From: Blautia hansenii
GTDB taxonomy: Bacteria > Bacillota > Clostridia > Lachnospirales > Lachnospiraceae
Assembly: GCF_013304445.1 (NCBI RefSeq)
Contig: NZ_JAAITA010000012.1
Coordinates: 1 to 64,000 of the forward strand
DNA: 64,000 bases
Direction of reading: 5' to 3'
The number at the start of each line of letters is the position of its first letter. Within the stretch, counting starts at the first letter, position 1. The notes under the pieces were generated by a model. That model made no database searches, had not been told where the DNA came from, and was given only the letters and a program-made list of their open reading frames with translations. Shown piece after piece: positions 53,241-61,602 of this stretch. Both the position numbers and the translations under genes were made by a program.

Positions 53241-54371
53241 ATGCTGGATTTACAGGAAATGCGAAAAGAAATCGATGTCATTGATGACCAGATTGTAAAA
53301 CTGTTTGAAAAACGTATGTCTATTGCCGAAGACGTGGCAAAATTTAAAATAGAGACTCAAAAACCGGTTTTTGACCGCACCCGGGAACAGGAAAAGCTGG
53401 AAACTCTGGGTCAAAAAACACACAGCGCCTTTAACTGCTGCGGTGTACAGGAACTATATCAGCACATTATGTCCATCAGCCGCAAACGGCAGTACCAGCT
53501 TCTCCAGGAAAGCGCCCCGCCGGAAACCGGAGAATTCCGTGTTGTGGAGACTCTGCCAAAGGACAAGGTTTCTGTAGTTTTCCAGGGAGTGGAAGGTGCC
53601 TACAGCCACGCTGCCATGCATGCTTTTTTTGGGGAAAACATTCAAAGCTATCATGTGGATACCTGGAAGGACGCCATGGAGGAAATCAAAAAGGGGAATG
53701 CTTTTTATGCCGTGCTTCCCATTGAAAATTCCACTGCCGGCATTGTTCAGGACAACTACGACTTATTAAATGAATACAATCATGTCATTGCCGGAGAACA
53801 GATTATCCGGTGCCGTCATGTGCTTATGGGTGTGCCGGGAGCAACACTGGAAGATATTCAGAGCGTCTACTCCCACCCTCAGGCTCTCATGCAGTGCCGG
53901 GAATTTCTGGACAGCCATGAGACATGGCACTGCCGGGAATTTAGCAATACCGCTGCAGCTGCAAAAAAAGTGGCAAAAGACGGCGACAAGACCCAGGCTG
54001 CCATTGCAAGCCCCTATGCGGCAGAATACTTCGGCCTGGTTCCTCTGGCCACGGGAATTTACAGCAATCCGGGAAACTCCACCCGCTTTATTATTGTCAC
54101 AAAGGAAAAAATATACTGCAAAGACGCAAAGAAAATCAGCGTCAGCTATGAACTTCCTCACGAAAGCGGAAGTCTTTACAACAGTCTTTCCCATTTTATT
54201 TACAACGGACTGAACATGACGAAAATCGAGTCCCGTCCCATTGCAGAGCGAAACTGGGAATACCGGTTCTTTGTGGATTTTGAAGGAAATCTAAGCGACA
54301 GCGCCGTACAGAACGCCCTGCGTGGCTTAAAGGCAGAGGCGCAGAATCTGCGGGTACACGGAAATTATTAA
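53241..54371 (+). CDS. pheA: Bifunctional chorismate mutase/prephenate dehydratase
   Basis: Two steps to phenylpyruvate. 376 residues: an AroQ-type chorismate mutase at 1-90 (LQEMRKEIDVIDDQIVKLFEKRM), the dehydratase at about 105-285 (FQGVEGAYSHAA, LPIENSTAGIV, and the catalytic TRF), and a C-terminal ACT domain with the phenylalanine-binding KIESRPI. AGAGGAGG precedes the ATG. Followed by the DUF815 gene 37 bp downstream in the same direction. Confidence 0.97.
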   Translation: MLDLQEMRKEIDVIDDQIVKLFEKRMSIAEDVAKFKIETQKPVFDRTREQEKLETLGQKTHSAFNCCGVQELYQHIMSISRKRQYQLLQESAPPETGEFRVVETLPKDKVSVVFQGVEGAYSHAAMHAFFGENIQSYHVDTWKDAMEEIKKGNAFYAVLPIENSTAGIVQDNYDLLNEYNHVIAGEQIIRCRHVLMGVPGATLEDIQSVYSHPQALMQCREFLDSHETWHCREFSNTAAAAKKVAKDGDKTQAAIASPYAAEYFGLVPLATGIYSNPGNSTRFIIVTKEKIYCKDAKKISVSYELPHESGSLYNSLSHFIYNGLNMTKIESRPIAERNWEYRFFVDFEGNLSDSAVQNALRGLKAEAQNLRVHGNY

Positions 54372-54408
54372 AGCACACAGCCGTATTTTACTATCAGAGG
54401 AGGAATGA

Positions 54409-55716
54409 ATGATGTTTCATGTAGAAGAATGTATTCTGTATCAAAATTTTGAACAGGGAGATATTTTAAACGATATGCTGGAGGCCTTATCCATCTGTTG
54501 TCAGGAGCCGGACAATCCCCAAAAATCCGCCCCTCTTTTCTACCGCTGTATGAACGGGTTGGTGGAAATGGCAAATACTTACGGATTTACGGGGAATCTC
54601 TGGAACAATTACCTGACCTATCTTCTGGTAAACCACGAAAATGCTTTCAGTACCTCCTGCGAAATCATCGGCCCCGGCCAAGGTTCTTTAAACCACCTTG
54701 CCCTTCATGACTTTGGTATTTTTAAAGACTTGTTTCATCTGGATTTTTCTGCTTTTGAAAGCTTTTACGGCACCCGGTCCTGCTGCCGGCTTATCAGCCA
54801 CTATGAAAATACGCCAGGCAGTGGGAAACAGTTTAATGAACGAATCAAAAACCGTCTCTGTACTTTGAGCCGGCTTCTGGCCAGCGCAGAAACAGCCGAA
54901 GAATTTATGGAACACATGACAGGCTTTTATAAAGATTTCGGTGTGGGAAAGCTGGGCCTTCATAAAGCCTTCCGCCTGGAACACAGAAGCACAGACGACC
55001 GGGTACGGATTGTCCCGATTACCAGAATAGCTCATGTACATCTGGACGATTTGGTTGGCTACGAAATTGCCAAGAAAAAACTCATTGACAACACAGAGGC
55101 CTTCTTAAACAATAAGCCTGCCAACAACTGTCTGCTGTTCGGAGACGCGGGAACGGGAAAATCTTCCAGCATTAAAGCCATTTTAAACCAGTATTATGAC
55201 CAGGGACTGCGTATTATTGAAGTATACAAGCACCAGTTCGGGGATTTAAACGATGTCATTGCCCAGATAAAGAACCGCCACTATAAATTTATTATTTACA
55301 TGGACGACTTATCTTTTGAAGATTTTGAAATTGAATACAAGTATTTGAAAGCTGTGATTGAAGGCGGTCTGGAGCGGAAACCGGATAACATTTTGATTTA
55401 TGCCACTTCTAACCGCAGACATCTGGTTCGGGAGCGCTACAGTGATAAAGAAGACCGCAACGATGACCTGCACACCAATGACACGGTACAGGAAAAACTA
55501 TCTCTGGTATCCCGCTTCGGTGTTACCATTTATTTCGGTTCTCCTGAGAAAAAAGAATTCCAGGAAATCGTCCTGACCCTGGCCAGACGCCACCACATTG
55601 TTATGGAGGAAAACGAACTGCTCCAAAAAGCCAATGCCTGGGAACTCCAGCACGGCGGCCTTTCCGGACGGACAGCCCAGCAATTTATCGATTATCTTCT
55701 GGGACAGCAGCAATAA
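54409..55716 (+). CDS. AAA+ ATPase of the DUF815 family
   Basis: 435 residues. C-terminal half is an AAA+ domain: LLFGDAGTGKSSSIKAIL (Walker A), FIIYMDDLSFED (Walker B) and a sensor region ILIYATSNRRHLVRERYSD. The N-terminal half is helical. Function unknown; DUF815 proteins are widespread in Firmicutes. Start at 54409 (ATGATG) is five bases from AGAGGAGG; the second ATG at 54412 is equally possible. Ends at a 20-bp perfect terminator shared with rnpB. Confidence 0.9.
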   Translation: MMFHVEECILYQNFEQGDILNDMLEALSICCQEPDNPQKSAPLFYRCMNGLVEMANTYGFTGNLWNNYLTYLLVNHENAFSTSCEIIGPGQGSLNHLALHDFGIFKDLFHLDFSAFESFYGTRSCCRLISHYENTPGSGKQFNERIKNRLCTLSRLLASAETAEEFMEHMTGFYKDFGVGKLGLHKAFRLEHRSTDDRVRIVPITRIAHVHLDDLVGYEIAKKKLIDNTEAFLNNKPANNCLLFGDAGTGKSSSIKAILNQYYDQGLRIIEVYKHQFGDLNDVIAQIKNRHYKFIIYMDDLSFEDFEIEYKYLKAVIEGGLERKPDNILIYATSNRRHLVRERYSDKEDRNDDLHTNDTVQEKLSLVSRFGVTIYFGSPEKKEFQEIVLTLARRHHIVMEENELLQKANAWELQHGGLSGRTAQQFIDYLLGQQQ

Positions 55717-55764
55717 AGAGAGGATATCACATGAAGCCCAAACCTCATGTGATATCCTCTCTTT
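55715..55764. terminator. Bidirectional terminator between the DUF815 gene and rnpB
   Basis: Perfect 20-bp arms, AAAGAGAGGATATCACATGA and its complement, with a ten-base loop. The arms contain no long internal T-run, but both outer flanks end in TTT. Unusually long and stable for a terminator. Confidence 0.85.
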
Positions 55765-55769
55765 TCGTG

Positions 55770-56121
55770 CATAAGCAGAACGATAAGCCGGGTTATGTCG
55801 TGAATAATCATCTATCCAGGCCTGCTGTCGCCAGCAGGCTCAAGCGACCCACCTGAAAACGTGACGGGCAGCCACAATGTTTTCTATTCGGTCTTGCTTT
55901 GAATGGGGTTTACATGTGCCCTCTCTGTTACCAGAAAGGCGGTAGTCTCTTACACTGCCCTTCCACCCTTACCGGAGAAATCCCCGGCGGTACATTTCTG
56001 TTGCACTGTCCTTGGAGTCACCTCCACCAGACGTTATCTGGCATTCTGCCCTGCAAAGCCCGGACTTTCCTCACCTGACCCCTTTCGGTCCTGTCAGCCG
56101 CGATTATTTATCCTACTTATG
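55770..56121 (-). ncRNA. rnpB: RNase P RNA
   Basis: Catalytic RNA that trims tRNA 5' ends. The 5' conserved region reads GAGGAAAGTCCGGGCT and the 3' region reads AACCCGGCTTAT; P1 pairs CATAAGTAGGAT at the 5' end with GTTCTGCTTATG at the 3' end (12 pairs, three wobble). About 352 nt. It has no protein-coding signal on either strand and lies between two genes. Exact ends are inferred from the P1 helix. Confidence 0.95.
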
Positions 56122-56166
56122 ACACTCGGTTATTCTATCACAGAAAAAATGAAAATGCAAACTTTT

Positions 56167-57834
56167 TCACACATCAAAGCACCCTCCGCCTACAAATTCT
56201 CTTAAAATGGAATTGTGGGGAATGGATTCGCTGGGAACCCCTACAAAATAATCCAGGAACTTCAGAAGCCGCTTTGCCTCGTTGTATTCCGGCTCCCCCT
56301 GTCTGATAGAAAACAACAGAGGTTCTGCATACAGTTTCAAAACAGCCAGCTCATATATTAGTGCGGAATTAAACATCACATCTGCAGATTCCTGATAGGG
56401 AAAAATATTCTCTTCTTCTCCTTTTCGCACAGAATTCCACATGGCAATGGTAGCCTTTGCAGAAGCTCCTCTGGTTCTGGCATCTCTTACAATCCGGCGA
56501 ATCAGACGGCCGTCCGTGGTGGGTATCCGGTTGTGTTCATCAATATTTAACTGAGTCAGCGCACTGATATATATTTTAAACTTGCTTTCCACCGGAAGGG
56601 AATGGCTTAATTTATCATTCAGGCAGTGAATTCCCTCAATCACCAGCACATCCTCTGCTCCAAGCTGAAGAAAATCGCCCCGGTACTCTCTCTGTCCGGT
56701 TTTAAAGTTAAACTGGGGCAGCTCCACCCGTTCTCCGCTCAAAAGCCGCAGCATATCTTCGTTAAATTTCTTCACATCAATGGCTTCCAGACATTCAAAA
56801 TTGTAATTTCCATTGCTGTCTAAAGGGGTATCCTCCCGGTTCACAAAATAATTGTCCACACCAATGGGATGCGGCTTCAGCCCATGAGCCGCCAACTGTA
56901 TGGAAAGTCTGTGGGAAAAGGTCGTTTTTCCGGAAGAGGAGGGACCTGCTATCATAATAAATTTTTTATTTCCGGCCTTTACAATCTGCTCTGCAATCTG
57001 AGAAATTCTGGACTCCTGCAGAGCCTCTGCAATCAGTATCAGTTGATTGGCTCCTTGTCCTGTAATCTGTTCATTCAACTCTCCTACGGTGTCAGACTGT
57101 ACCATTTCGCCCCATTTTTCCGATTCTCTTTGCACCCGGAAAATCTTAGGTCTCGGAGAAAATTCCGGCACCGTATCCGGACATTCCCTTCTTGGAAGCT
57201 GCAGCACCAGTCCTCCTTCATAGGGATAGAGTTCAAAATACTTCAAATAACCAGTATGATTCACCATAAATCCGTAAAAGTAGTCCTCAAAATCTCCCAA
57301 ACGGTACAAATTCACTCTGGACACTCTGCGGAAACGAAACAGTTTTTCTTTATCATACATACCATATTTATGAAAAATTTCAATAGCTTCCCCTGTGCTG
57401 ACACTGCGTTTTAAAATGGGCACTTTCTGCTCTGCCAGTTCCAGCATATAGGCTTTCACCGCATCCAGAAATTCTCTGGTAATCTTCACGTTTCCGTCAA
57501 TGGTGTAATAATAACCGGAACTTACGGAAAAATGCAGCGTGACTTTCCGGATATTTTCGTGCCCTGCCACATGGTAAACCGCTTTTAAAAACAGCAAAGA
57601 AGCGCTTCTTTTGTAAGTGCTGTGTCCAATCTCATCTCCTGTTGTAACAAATTCCAGAACACCGTCTTTTTTCAGTTTTTTGTGCAGTTCACACAGTTTC
57701 CCGTCTTTCATAACCAGGACAATGGGATATCTGGTGCTACCCTGATATTCTGTCGCAATCTGTGCGTAAGATGTTCCATAAGGATATGTTTTCTGCTTTC
57801 CCAATATTTTTACACTTATCATTCTTTCACTCAT
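56167..57834 (-). CDS. Nucleoside (uridine-like) kinase with N-terminal TGS/ThrRS-like domains
   Basis: 555 residues. N-terminal ~220 residues resemble TGS and ThrRS/AlaRS second additional domains (ISVKILGKQKTYPYGTSYAQIATEYQG; later DEIGHSTYKRSASLLFL with the H-x3-H-like site altered). The C-terminal part is a uridine kinase-like P-loop fold: IMIAGPSSSGKTTFSHRL, VLVIEGIHCLND, and RDARTRGASAKATIAMW. This combined architecture is common in Clostridia and Lachnospiraceae and its substrate is unsettled. Start at 57834 is seven bases after AAAGGAG; an upstream frame to 57897 lacks a site. Confidence 0.88.
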   Translation of the reverse strand: MSERMISVKILGKQKTYPYGTSYAQIATEYQGSTRYPIVLVMKDGKLCELHKKLKKDGVLEFVTTGDEIGHSTYKRSASLLFLKAVYHVAGHENIRKVTLHFSVSSGYYYTIDGNVKITREFLDAVKAYMLELAEQKVPILKRSVSTGEAIEIFHKYGMYDKEKLFRFRRVSRVNLYRLGDFEDYFYGFMVNHTGYLKYFELYPYEGGLVLQLPRRECPDTVPEFSPRPKIFRVQRESEKWGEMVQSDTVGELNEQITGQGANQLILIAEALQESRISQIAEQIVKAGNKKFIMIAGPSSSGKTTFSHRLSIQLAAHGLKPHPIGVDNYFVNREDTPLDSNGNYNFECLEAIDVKKFNEDMLRLLSGERVELPQFNFKTGQREYRGDFLQLGAEDVLVIEGIHCLNDKLSHSLPVESKFKIYISALTQLNIDEHNRIPTTDGRLIRRIVRDARTRGASAKATIAMWNSVRKGEEENIFPYQESADVMFNSALIYELAVLKLYAEPLLFSIRQGEPEYNEAKRLLKFLDYFVGVPSESIPHNSILREFVGGGCFDV

Positions 57835-57983
57835 GACCTTTCTCCTTTCCTGCCGCATCTTTGATAAGTCTCCCCTCAGTTTCACATTTAGATACATATG
57901 ATTTTACTACAACTATCCTTAATTTTCTATCATTTTATAGTTTTTTTAGATAAATATTACTTTTTTTCAGAAATTTTGTAACG

Positions 57984-58020
57984 CAAAAAAGAGGACGAAA
58001 GAAGGTAAAGTTCTTTCGTC
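57984..58020 (-). terminator. Second terminator after tRNA-Leu
   Basis: GACGAAAGAA and TTCTTTCGTC pair perfectly, followed by CTCTTTTTTGC on the minus strand. Confidence 0.85.
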
Positions 58021-58030
58021 CCAAAACAAA

Positions 58031-58080
58031 TGAAAAAGGCTGAAGTTCCTCTTAATCCCAGCGGAACTTCAACCTTTTTC
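58031..58080 (-). terminator. First terminator after tRNA-Leu
   Basis: AAAAAGGtTGAAGTTCC and GGAACTTCAgCCTTTTT pair with one mismatch around a 13-base loop. Two terminators in tandem follow a single tRNA. The 57835-58343 gap also holds the tRNA, its promoter and AT-rich sequence; I see no gene in it. Confidence 0.85.
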
Positions 58081-58102
58081 ATACACGCCTCATATACCAG
58101 AC

Positions 58103-58186
58103 TGCGGGAGATGGGACTTGAACCCACACGAGCATACACCCACAAGATCCTTAGTCTTGCCTGTCTGCCAATTCCAGCACTCCCGC
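58103..58186 (-). tRNA. tRNA-Leu, anticodon AAG
   Basis: 84-nt class II tRNA: acceptor GCGGGAG pairs with CTCCCGC; D loop has TTGGCAGAC; anticodon stem CAAGA/TCTTG encloses loop CTAAGGA, giving anticodon AAG (CUU codon); long variable arm; T loop TTCAAGT with stem GTGGG/CCCAT. The 3' CCA is not encoded. A TATACT promoter lies just upstream. The anticodon with A at position 34 is rare in bacteria outside tRNA-Arg(ACG). Confidence 0.93.
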
Positions 58187-58220
58187 TCAATCAATTGCGC
58201 TCACAACTGATTACTTCATT

Positions 58221-58248
58221 AGTATACCATAAATTTTTCATTTTGCAA
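58221..58248 (-). promoter_or_regulatory. Promoter of tRNA-Leu
   Basis: TTGCAA and TATACT with a 16-base spacer and an extended TGG before the -10 box on the minus strand. Confidence 0.7.
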
Positions 58249-58343
58249 CTATTTTTTGAAAAATTGACAAAATTTGTGTAACAATATGCAGGAACACCAA
58301 CAGGCTCTGGTTTTTTCGTGCAAAATTCTGATTTTTCTTTCTT

Positions 58344-59162
58344 CTATTCTTCATCCATACTTCCGCTGCGGAAGCCTTCCATATCAAGTGTCAGGTATCG
58401 AAATCCCATGGCTTTCAACTTTGGAACCAATGTCTCCTGCATTTTAAGAAAACGTCCAAAGTGCTCTTTGGGAATCTCCACTCTGGCAATTTCTCCATGA
58501 AGCCGCAGGCGCACCACCGGAAAACCTTCCTTTTTCAGATATTCTTCTGCTTTCGCAATTTTCTCCAGTATCTCCGGACGGATTTCTGCCCCATAAGGCA
58601 GTCTGGTAGCCAGACAAGGCGTAGATGGTCTTTTTGCCACAGAAACCCCCAGTTCTTCTGCCAGACGACGAACCTCTTCCTTGGTAAACCCATGCATGGC
58701 CAACGGACTGAGAACCCCCATTTCCTTTACCGCCTTAAGTCCCGGACGGTACACATGCAAATCATCCTCATTGGTGCCCTCTAATATGCAGGATACTCTC
58801 TTTTCTTCCGCATATGCCTTCAGCTTTCCAAACAAAGCCTTTTTGCAGAGATAACATCTATCCTTGGGGTTAAAACGGATTTCTGCCTGCTCCAGTTCAT
58901 TGACAAACAGTACCTTATGTATAGCTCCCGCTTCTTTTGCCACTTTCTGTGCAATCTCCAAATCGCAGGAAGGGTGAAGCATGGTATGAAAGGTAACTGC
59001 ATAAATACTGCTCTGTCTCTTCTTTTCTTCTGCACAGTTTCTGGCCAGCTGCAGCAGCACACTGCTGTCTACTCCGCCGGAAAAGGCAATACAGATGTCT
59101 TCTTCTATGCAGGTATTCATAAAATCATAAAGCGCTTTCTTTTTTTCTTCATAAGTTCTCAT
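58344..59162 (-). CDS. larE: ATP-dependent sacrificial sulfur transferase LarE
   Basis: Converts the carboxylates of the pyridinium dinucleotide to thiocarboxylates in nickel-pincer cofactor synthesis. 272 residues: PP-loop FSGGVDSSVL (about 30-39), then a CYLCK pair, and the sulfur-donor cysteine in PSTPCLATRLPYG. Extra cysteines (CYLC) raise the possibility of an iron-sulfur variant known in some LarE proteins rather than the sacrificial type. Start at 59162 follows GGGAGG; longer in-frame starts lie inside larC. Overlaps larC by 14 bp. No larB or larA (lactate racemase) in the window. Confidence 0.9.
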   Translation of the reverse strand: MRTYEEKKKALYDFMNTCIEEDICIAFSGGVDSSVLLQLARNCAEEKKRQSSIYAVTFHTMLHPSCDLEIAQKVAKEAGAIHKVLFVNELEQAEIRFNPKDRCYLCKKALFGKLKAYAEEKRVSCILEGTNEDDLHVYRPGLKAVKEMGVLSPLAMHGFTKEEVRRLAEELGVSVAKRPSTPCLATRLPYGAEIRPEILEKIAKAEEYLKKEGFPVVRLRLHGEIARVEIPKEHFGRFLKMQETLVPKLKAMGFRYLTLDMEGFRSGSMDEE

Positions 59163-60327
59163 AATATCCTCCCGCTGCTGCAGACGCCTCATCGTATACA
59201 TCCCGAAAGGCTCTTCCAGTTTCTTCACATATCTGTTTCACTGTTTCATATTCCGGATAACAGAACCGCTTTCCATGGTGGAAACAAACCTTGATTCTGA
59301 CCCTGTGACCATCTTTTAATACAACTTCTTCAAAGGTTCTCGGAAGCACTCTTCTCTTTTCCTCATATCTACGAAGTCCGATACTGGTAGTTTCCCGAAA
59401 AATAATGTCCTCCAGGACCTCCTGTTTGTTTTCCCTGCAGATAACCTGCAGCATATAAGCCGGACGGCCTTTTTTCATATAAATGGGAAAACAGGAAGCA
59501 TCCAGAGCTCCGGCCTTCATGAGACAATCAATGGCATACCCCAGCTGCTCTCCGCTGCAGTCATCCACATTGGTTTCCAGCACCCGGACAGAGTCCTGTT
59601 TCTCTGCAGTTTCTTTCCTGTCTCTTTGCCTTTGGATTTCCGTTTTCTCCGGCACGGATTCTGTAAGCACTACGGCGCGAAGTCCTTCTCTTAGGAATGA
59701 ATTTTCCTGTGTAATGACACTTCCCACACCTGTTTTTTCGATACAGACTCTGTCCGGAAATACTGCAGGTTTCCCCATAATTCCCAGAAGTTCCATTCCC
59801 AGCAGACTGCTTTTCTCCTTTTGACCTCTGATAAAATGCATGGGAACCTGGTATTTTTCTATGCTCTGCAGCAATTTTGCACACGGCAGAATTTCACCGT
59901 CTCTGCTGTCCATCGTTTCTGTAACAGAAAGTACCTGAAGCTGTTCAAATCCCAGGATTTCCAATGCCAGCCAGGCCGCCGCTCCTTCCAGAAAAGATTC
60001 TTCCTCGCTTTGCAGGCTGATTTCCCAAAGTCTGTAAAGTGCAGTCTTTGTTTTTTCTCCCCAGGGACTTTCCGCAATTTTTTTTTCGGTTTCTTCTTTG
60101 GTTTTAAACACCGGATAGGCAGACTCTATGTTCTTTAAAACAACTTCCTCTATTCCCTGGCTCTCATACTGTGCCTCAATGGAGACCAGACACTGGGCCA
60201 GACAGGTCAAACGCTGCTCCAGCTCCTCCTTCTCTGCTCCCAGAGCCAACAAAGCACCCAAAAGCTTCCTGCAGCTTATTCCCGTATAACACTCCAAATA
60301 AAGTTCTCTTCTCATGCCTTTTTTCAT
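59149..60327 (-). CDS. larC: Nickel-insertion enzyme LarC (pyridinium-3,5-bisthiocarboxylic acid nickel chelatase)
   Basis: Inserts Ni into the thiocarboxylated cofactor using CTP. 392 residues from 60327. The N-terminus reads ECYTGISCRKLLGALLALG where family members usually have GISGDM, so a conserved Gly-Asp pair is changed. Later features LETNVDDCSGEQLGYAIDCLM and ETTSIGLRRYEEKRR are standard LarC. Start is uncertain: the ATG at 60327 has a close AGAGG; an ATG at 60315 is nearer to family starts. Unlike Lactobacillus larC it has no internal frameshift, so it is made as one protein. Overlaps larE by 14 bp. Confidence 0.88.
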   Translation of the reverse strand: MKKGMRRELYLECYTGISCRKLLGALLALGAEKEELEQRLTCLAQCLVSIEAQYESQGIEEVVLKNIESAYPVFKTKEETEKKIAESPWGEKTKTALYRLWEISLQSEEESFLEGAAAWLALEILGFEQLQVLSVTETMDSRDGEILPCAKLLQSIEKYQVPMHFIRGQKEKSSLLGMELLGIMGKPAVFPDRVCIEKTGVGSVITQENSFLREGLRAVVLTESVPEKTEIQRQRDRKETAEKQDSVRVLETNVDDCSGEQLGYAIDCLMKAGALDASCFPIYMKKGRPAYMLQVICRENKQEVLEDIIFRETTSIGLRRYEEKRRVLPRTFEEVVLKDGHRVRIKVCFHHGKRFCYPEYETVKQICEETGRAFRDVYDEASAAAGGYYENL

Positions 60328-60411
60328 TGCCTCTTGTTTCTTCTTTCTCTCAATGATAAAATATATCATGAATACTGGCGAAAGTAAATATGCAACACAG
60401 GAGGATGAAAA

Positions 60412-61536
60412 ATGAGCGTATCAAAAGTATATTTTACAGACTTAAGAGCGAAAAACGGCGATAATCTGCCGAACAAGCTACAGCGCCTCATAAAAACTGC
60501 GGGAATTGGAAATATTGATTTCCAGGATAAATATGTTGCGATTAAAATGCACTTCGGAGAGCCGGGAAACCTGGCCTTTTTAAGACCAAATTATGCCAAA
60601 GCGGTAGCTGATGTGGTAAAAGAACTGGGTGGAAAGCCTTTCCTTACAGACTGCAACACTCTTTATGTAGGGGGAAGAAAAAATGCCCTGGACCATCTGG
60701 ACAGTGCCAACTTAAACGGTTTTAATCCCATGACAACCGGTTGTCAGATTCTCATTGCCGACGGTCTGAAGGGTACAGACGAAGCACTGGTTCCCGTTGA
60801 AGGCGGTACTTATATAAAAGAAGCCAAAATTGGGCGTGCCGTTATGGACGCAGATGTTTTGATTTCCCTGTCCCATTTCAAGGGACATGAAGCTGCCGGA
60901 TTTGGCGGTGCGATTAAAAACATCGGTATGGGCTGCGGCTCCCGTGCCGGTAAGATGGAAATGCACTCTGCCGGAAAACCTCATGTTCTCCAGGATTTAT
61001 GCGTAGGCTGCCATATGTGTGCTAAAATCTGTGCCCATGATGCGCCTCAGTTTACAGACAACAAGGCTTCCATTGACCATGGCAAATGCGTGGGCTGCGG
61101 CAGATGTATCGGTGTCTGTCCAAAAGATGCCATTGCAGCGGCTTCTGATGAATCCAACGATATCTTAAACTGCAAAATGGCAGAATATACCAAAGCAGTT
61201 ATCAACGGACGTCCAAACTTCCACATCAGTCTGGTAATCGATGTATCTCCGTATTGTGACTGCCATGGCGAGAACGATGCAGCCATTGTACCAAACGTGG
61301 GTATGTTTGCCTCCTTTGACCCGGTGGCTTTGGACGTGGCCTGCGCTGACGCAGTCAATGCCCAGCCAGTGCTTTCCAACAGCCGGTTAAGCGAAGCCCT
61401 CGCTGAACACAAAGAGGACTGCTGCCACGACCATTTCCACCATATCTTCCCGGATACCAACTGGCAATCTGCCATTGAGCACGGTGTCAAAATAGGTATT
61501 GGAAGCAGTGAATACGAACTGGTTACCGTAAAATAA
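60412..61536 (+). CDS. DUF362 protein with two [4Fe-4S] ferredoxin domain
   Basis: 374 residues. The N-terminal DUF362 region (KMHFGEPGNLAFLRPNYAKAV, DADVLISLSHFKGHEAAGFGGAIKNIGMG) is followed by two CX2CX2CX3C clusters (CVGCHMCAKIC and CVGCGRCIGVCPKD), then the DUF362 C-terminus. A basic redox role is likely; the substrate is unknown. GGAGG precedes the ATG. It is divergent from larC, and a small inverted repeat ATGATA/TATCAT (60353-60369) lies in the shared promoter space. Common in acetogens and other anaerobes. Confidence 0.9.
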   Translation: MSVSKVYFTDLRAKNGDNLPNKLQRLIKTAGIGNIDFQDKYVAIKMHFGEPGNLAFLRPNYAKAVADVVKELGGKPFLTDCNTLYVGGRKNALDHLDSANLNGFNPMTTGCQILIADGLKGTDEALVPVEGGTYIKEAKIGRAVMDADVLISLSHFKGHEAAGFGGAIKNIGMGCGSRAGKMEMHSAGKPHVLQDLCVGCHMCAKICAHDAPQFTDNKASIDHGKCVGCGRCIGVCPKDAIAAASDESNDILNCKMAEYTKAVINGRPNFHISLVIDVSPYCDCHGENDAAIVPNVGMFASFDPVALDVACADAVNAQPVLSNSRLSEALAEHKEDCCHDHFHHIFPDTNWQSAIEHGVKIGIGSSEYELVTVK

Positions 61537-61546
61537 TCCACAACAC

Positions 61547-61602
61547 AAAGCAGGGGAATCCGCGGCTTCCATAAGTCACAGACTCCCCTGTTTTTGCTTT
61601 TT
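61547..61602. terminator. Bidirectional terminator between the DUF362 gene and ilvA
   Basis: CAGGGGA and TCCCCTG with a long loop, then TTTTTGCTTTTT on the plus strand. Confidence 0.8.

Noticed and set aside
57835-57960. Promoter for the nucleoside kinase
   Set aside because: Several TAAAAT-like boxes occur in this AT-rich leader but none has a convincing -35 at the right distance.
60353-60369. ATGATA/TATCAT palindrome between larC and the DUF362 gene as an operator
   Set aside because: Short and AT-rich, with no regulator gene nearby, so it is easily explained by chance.
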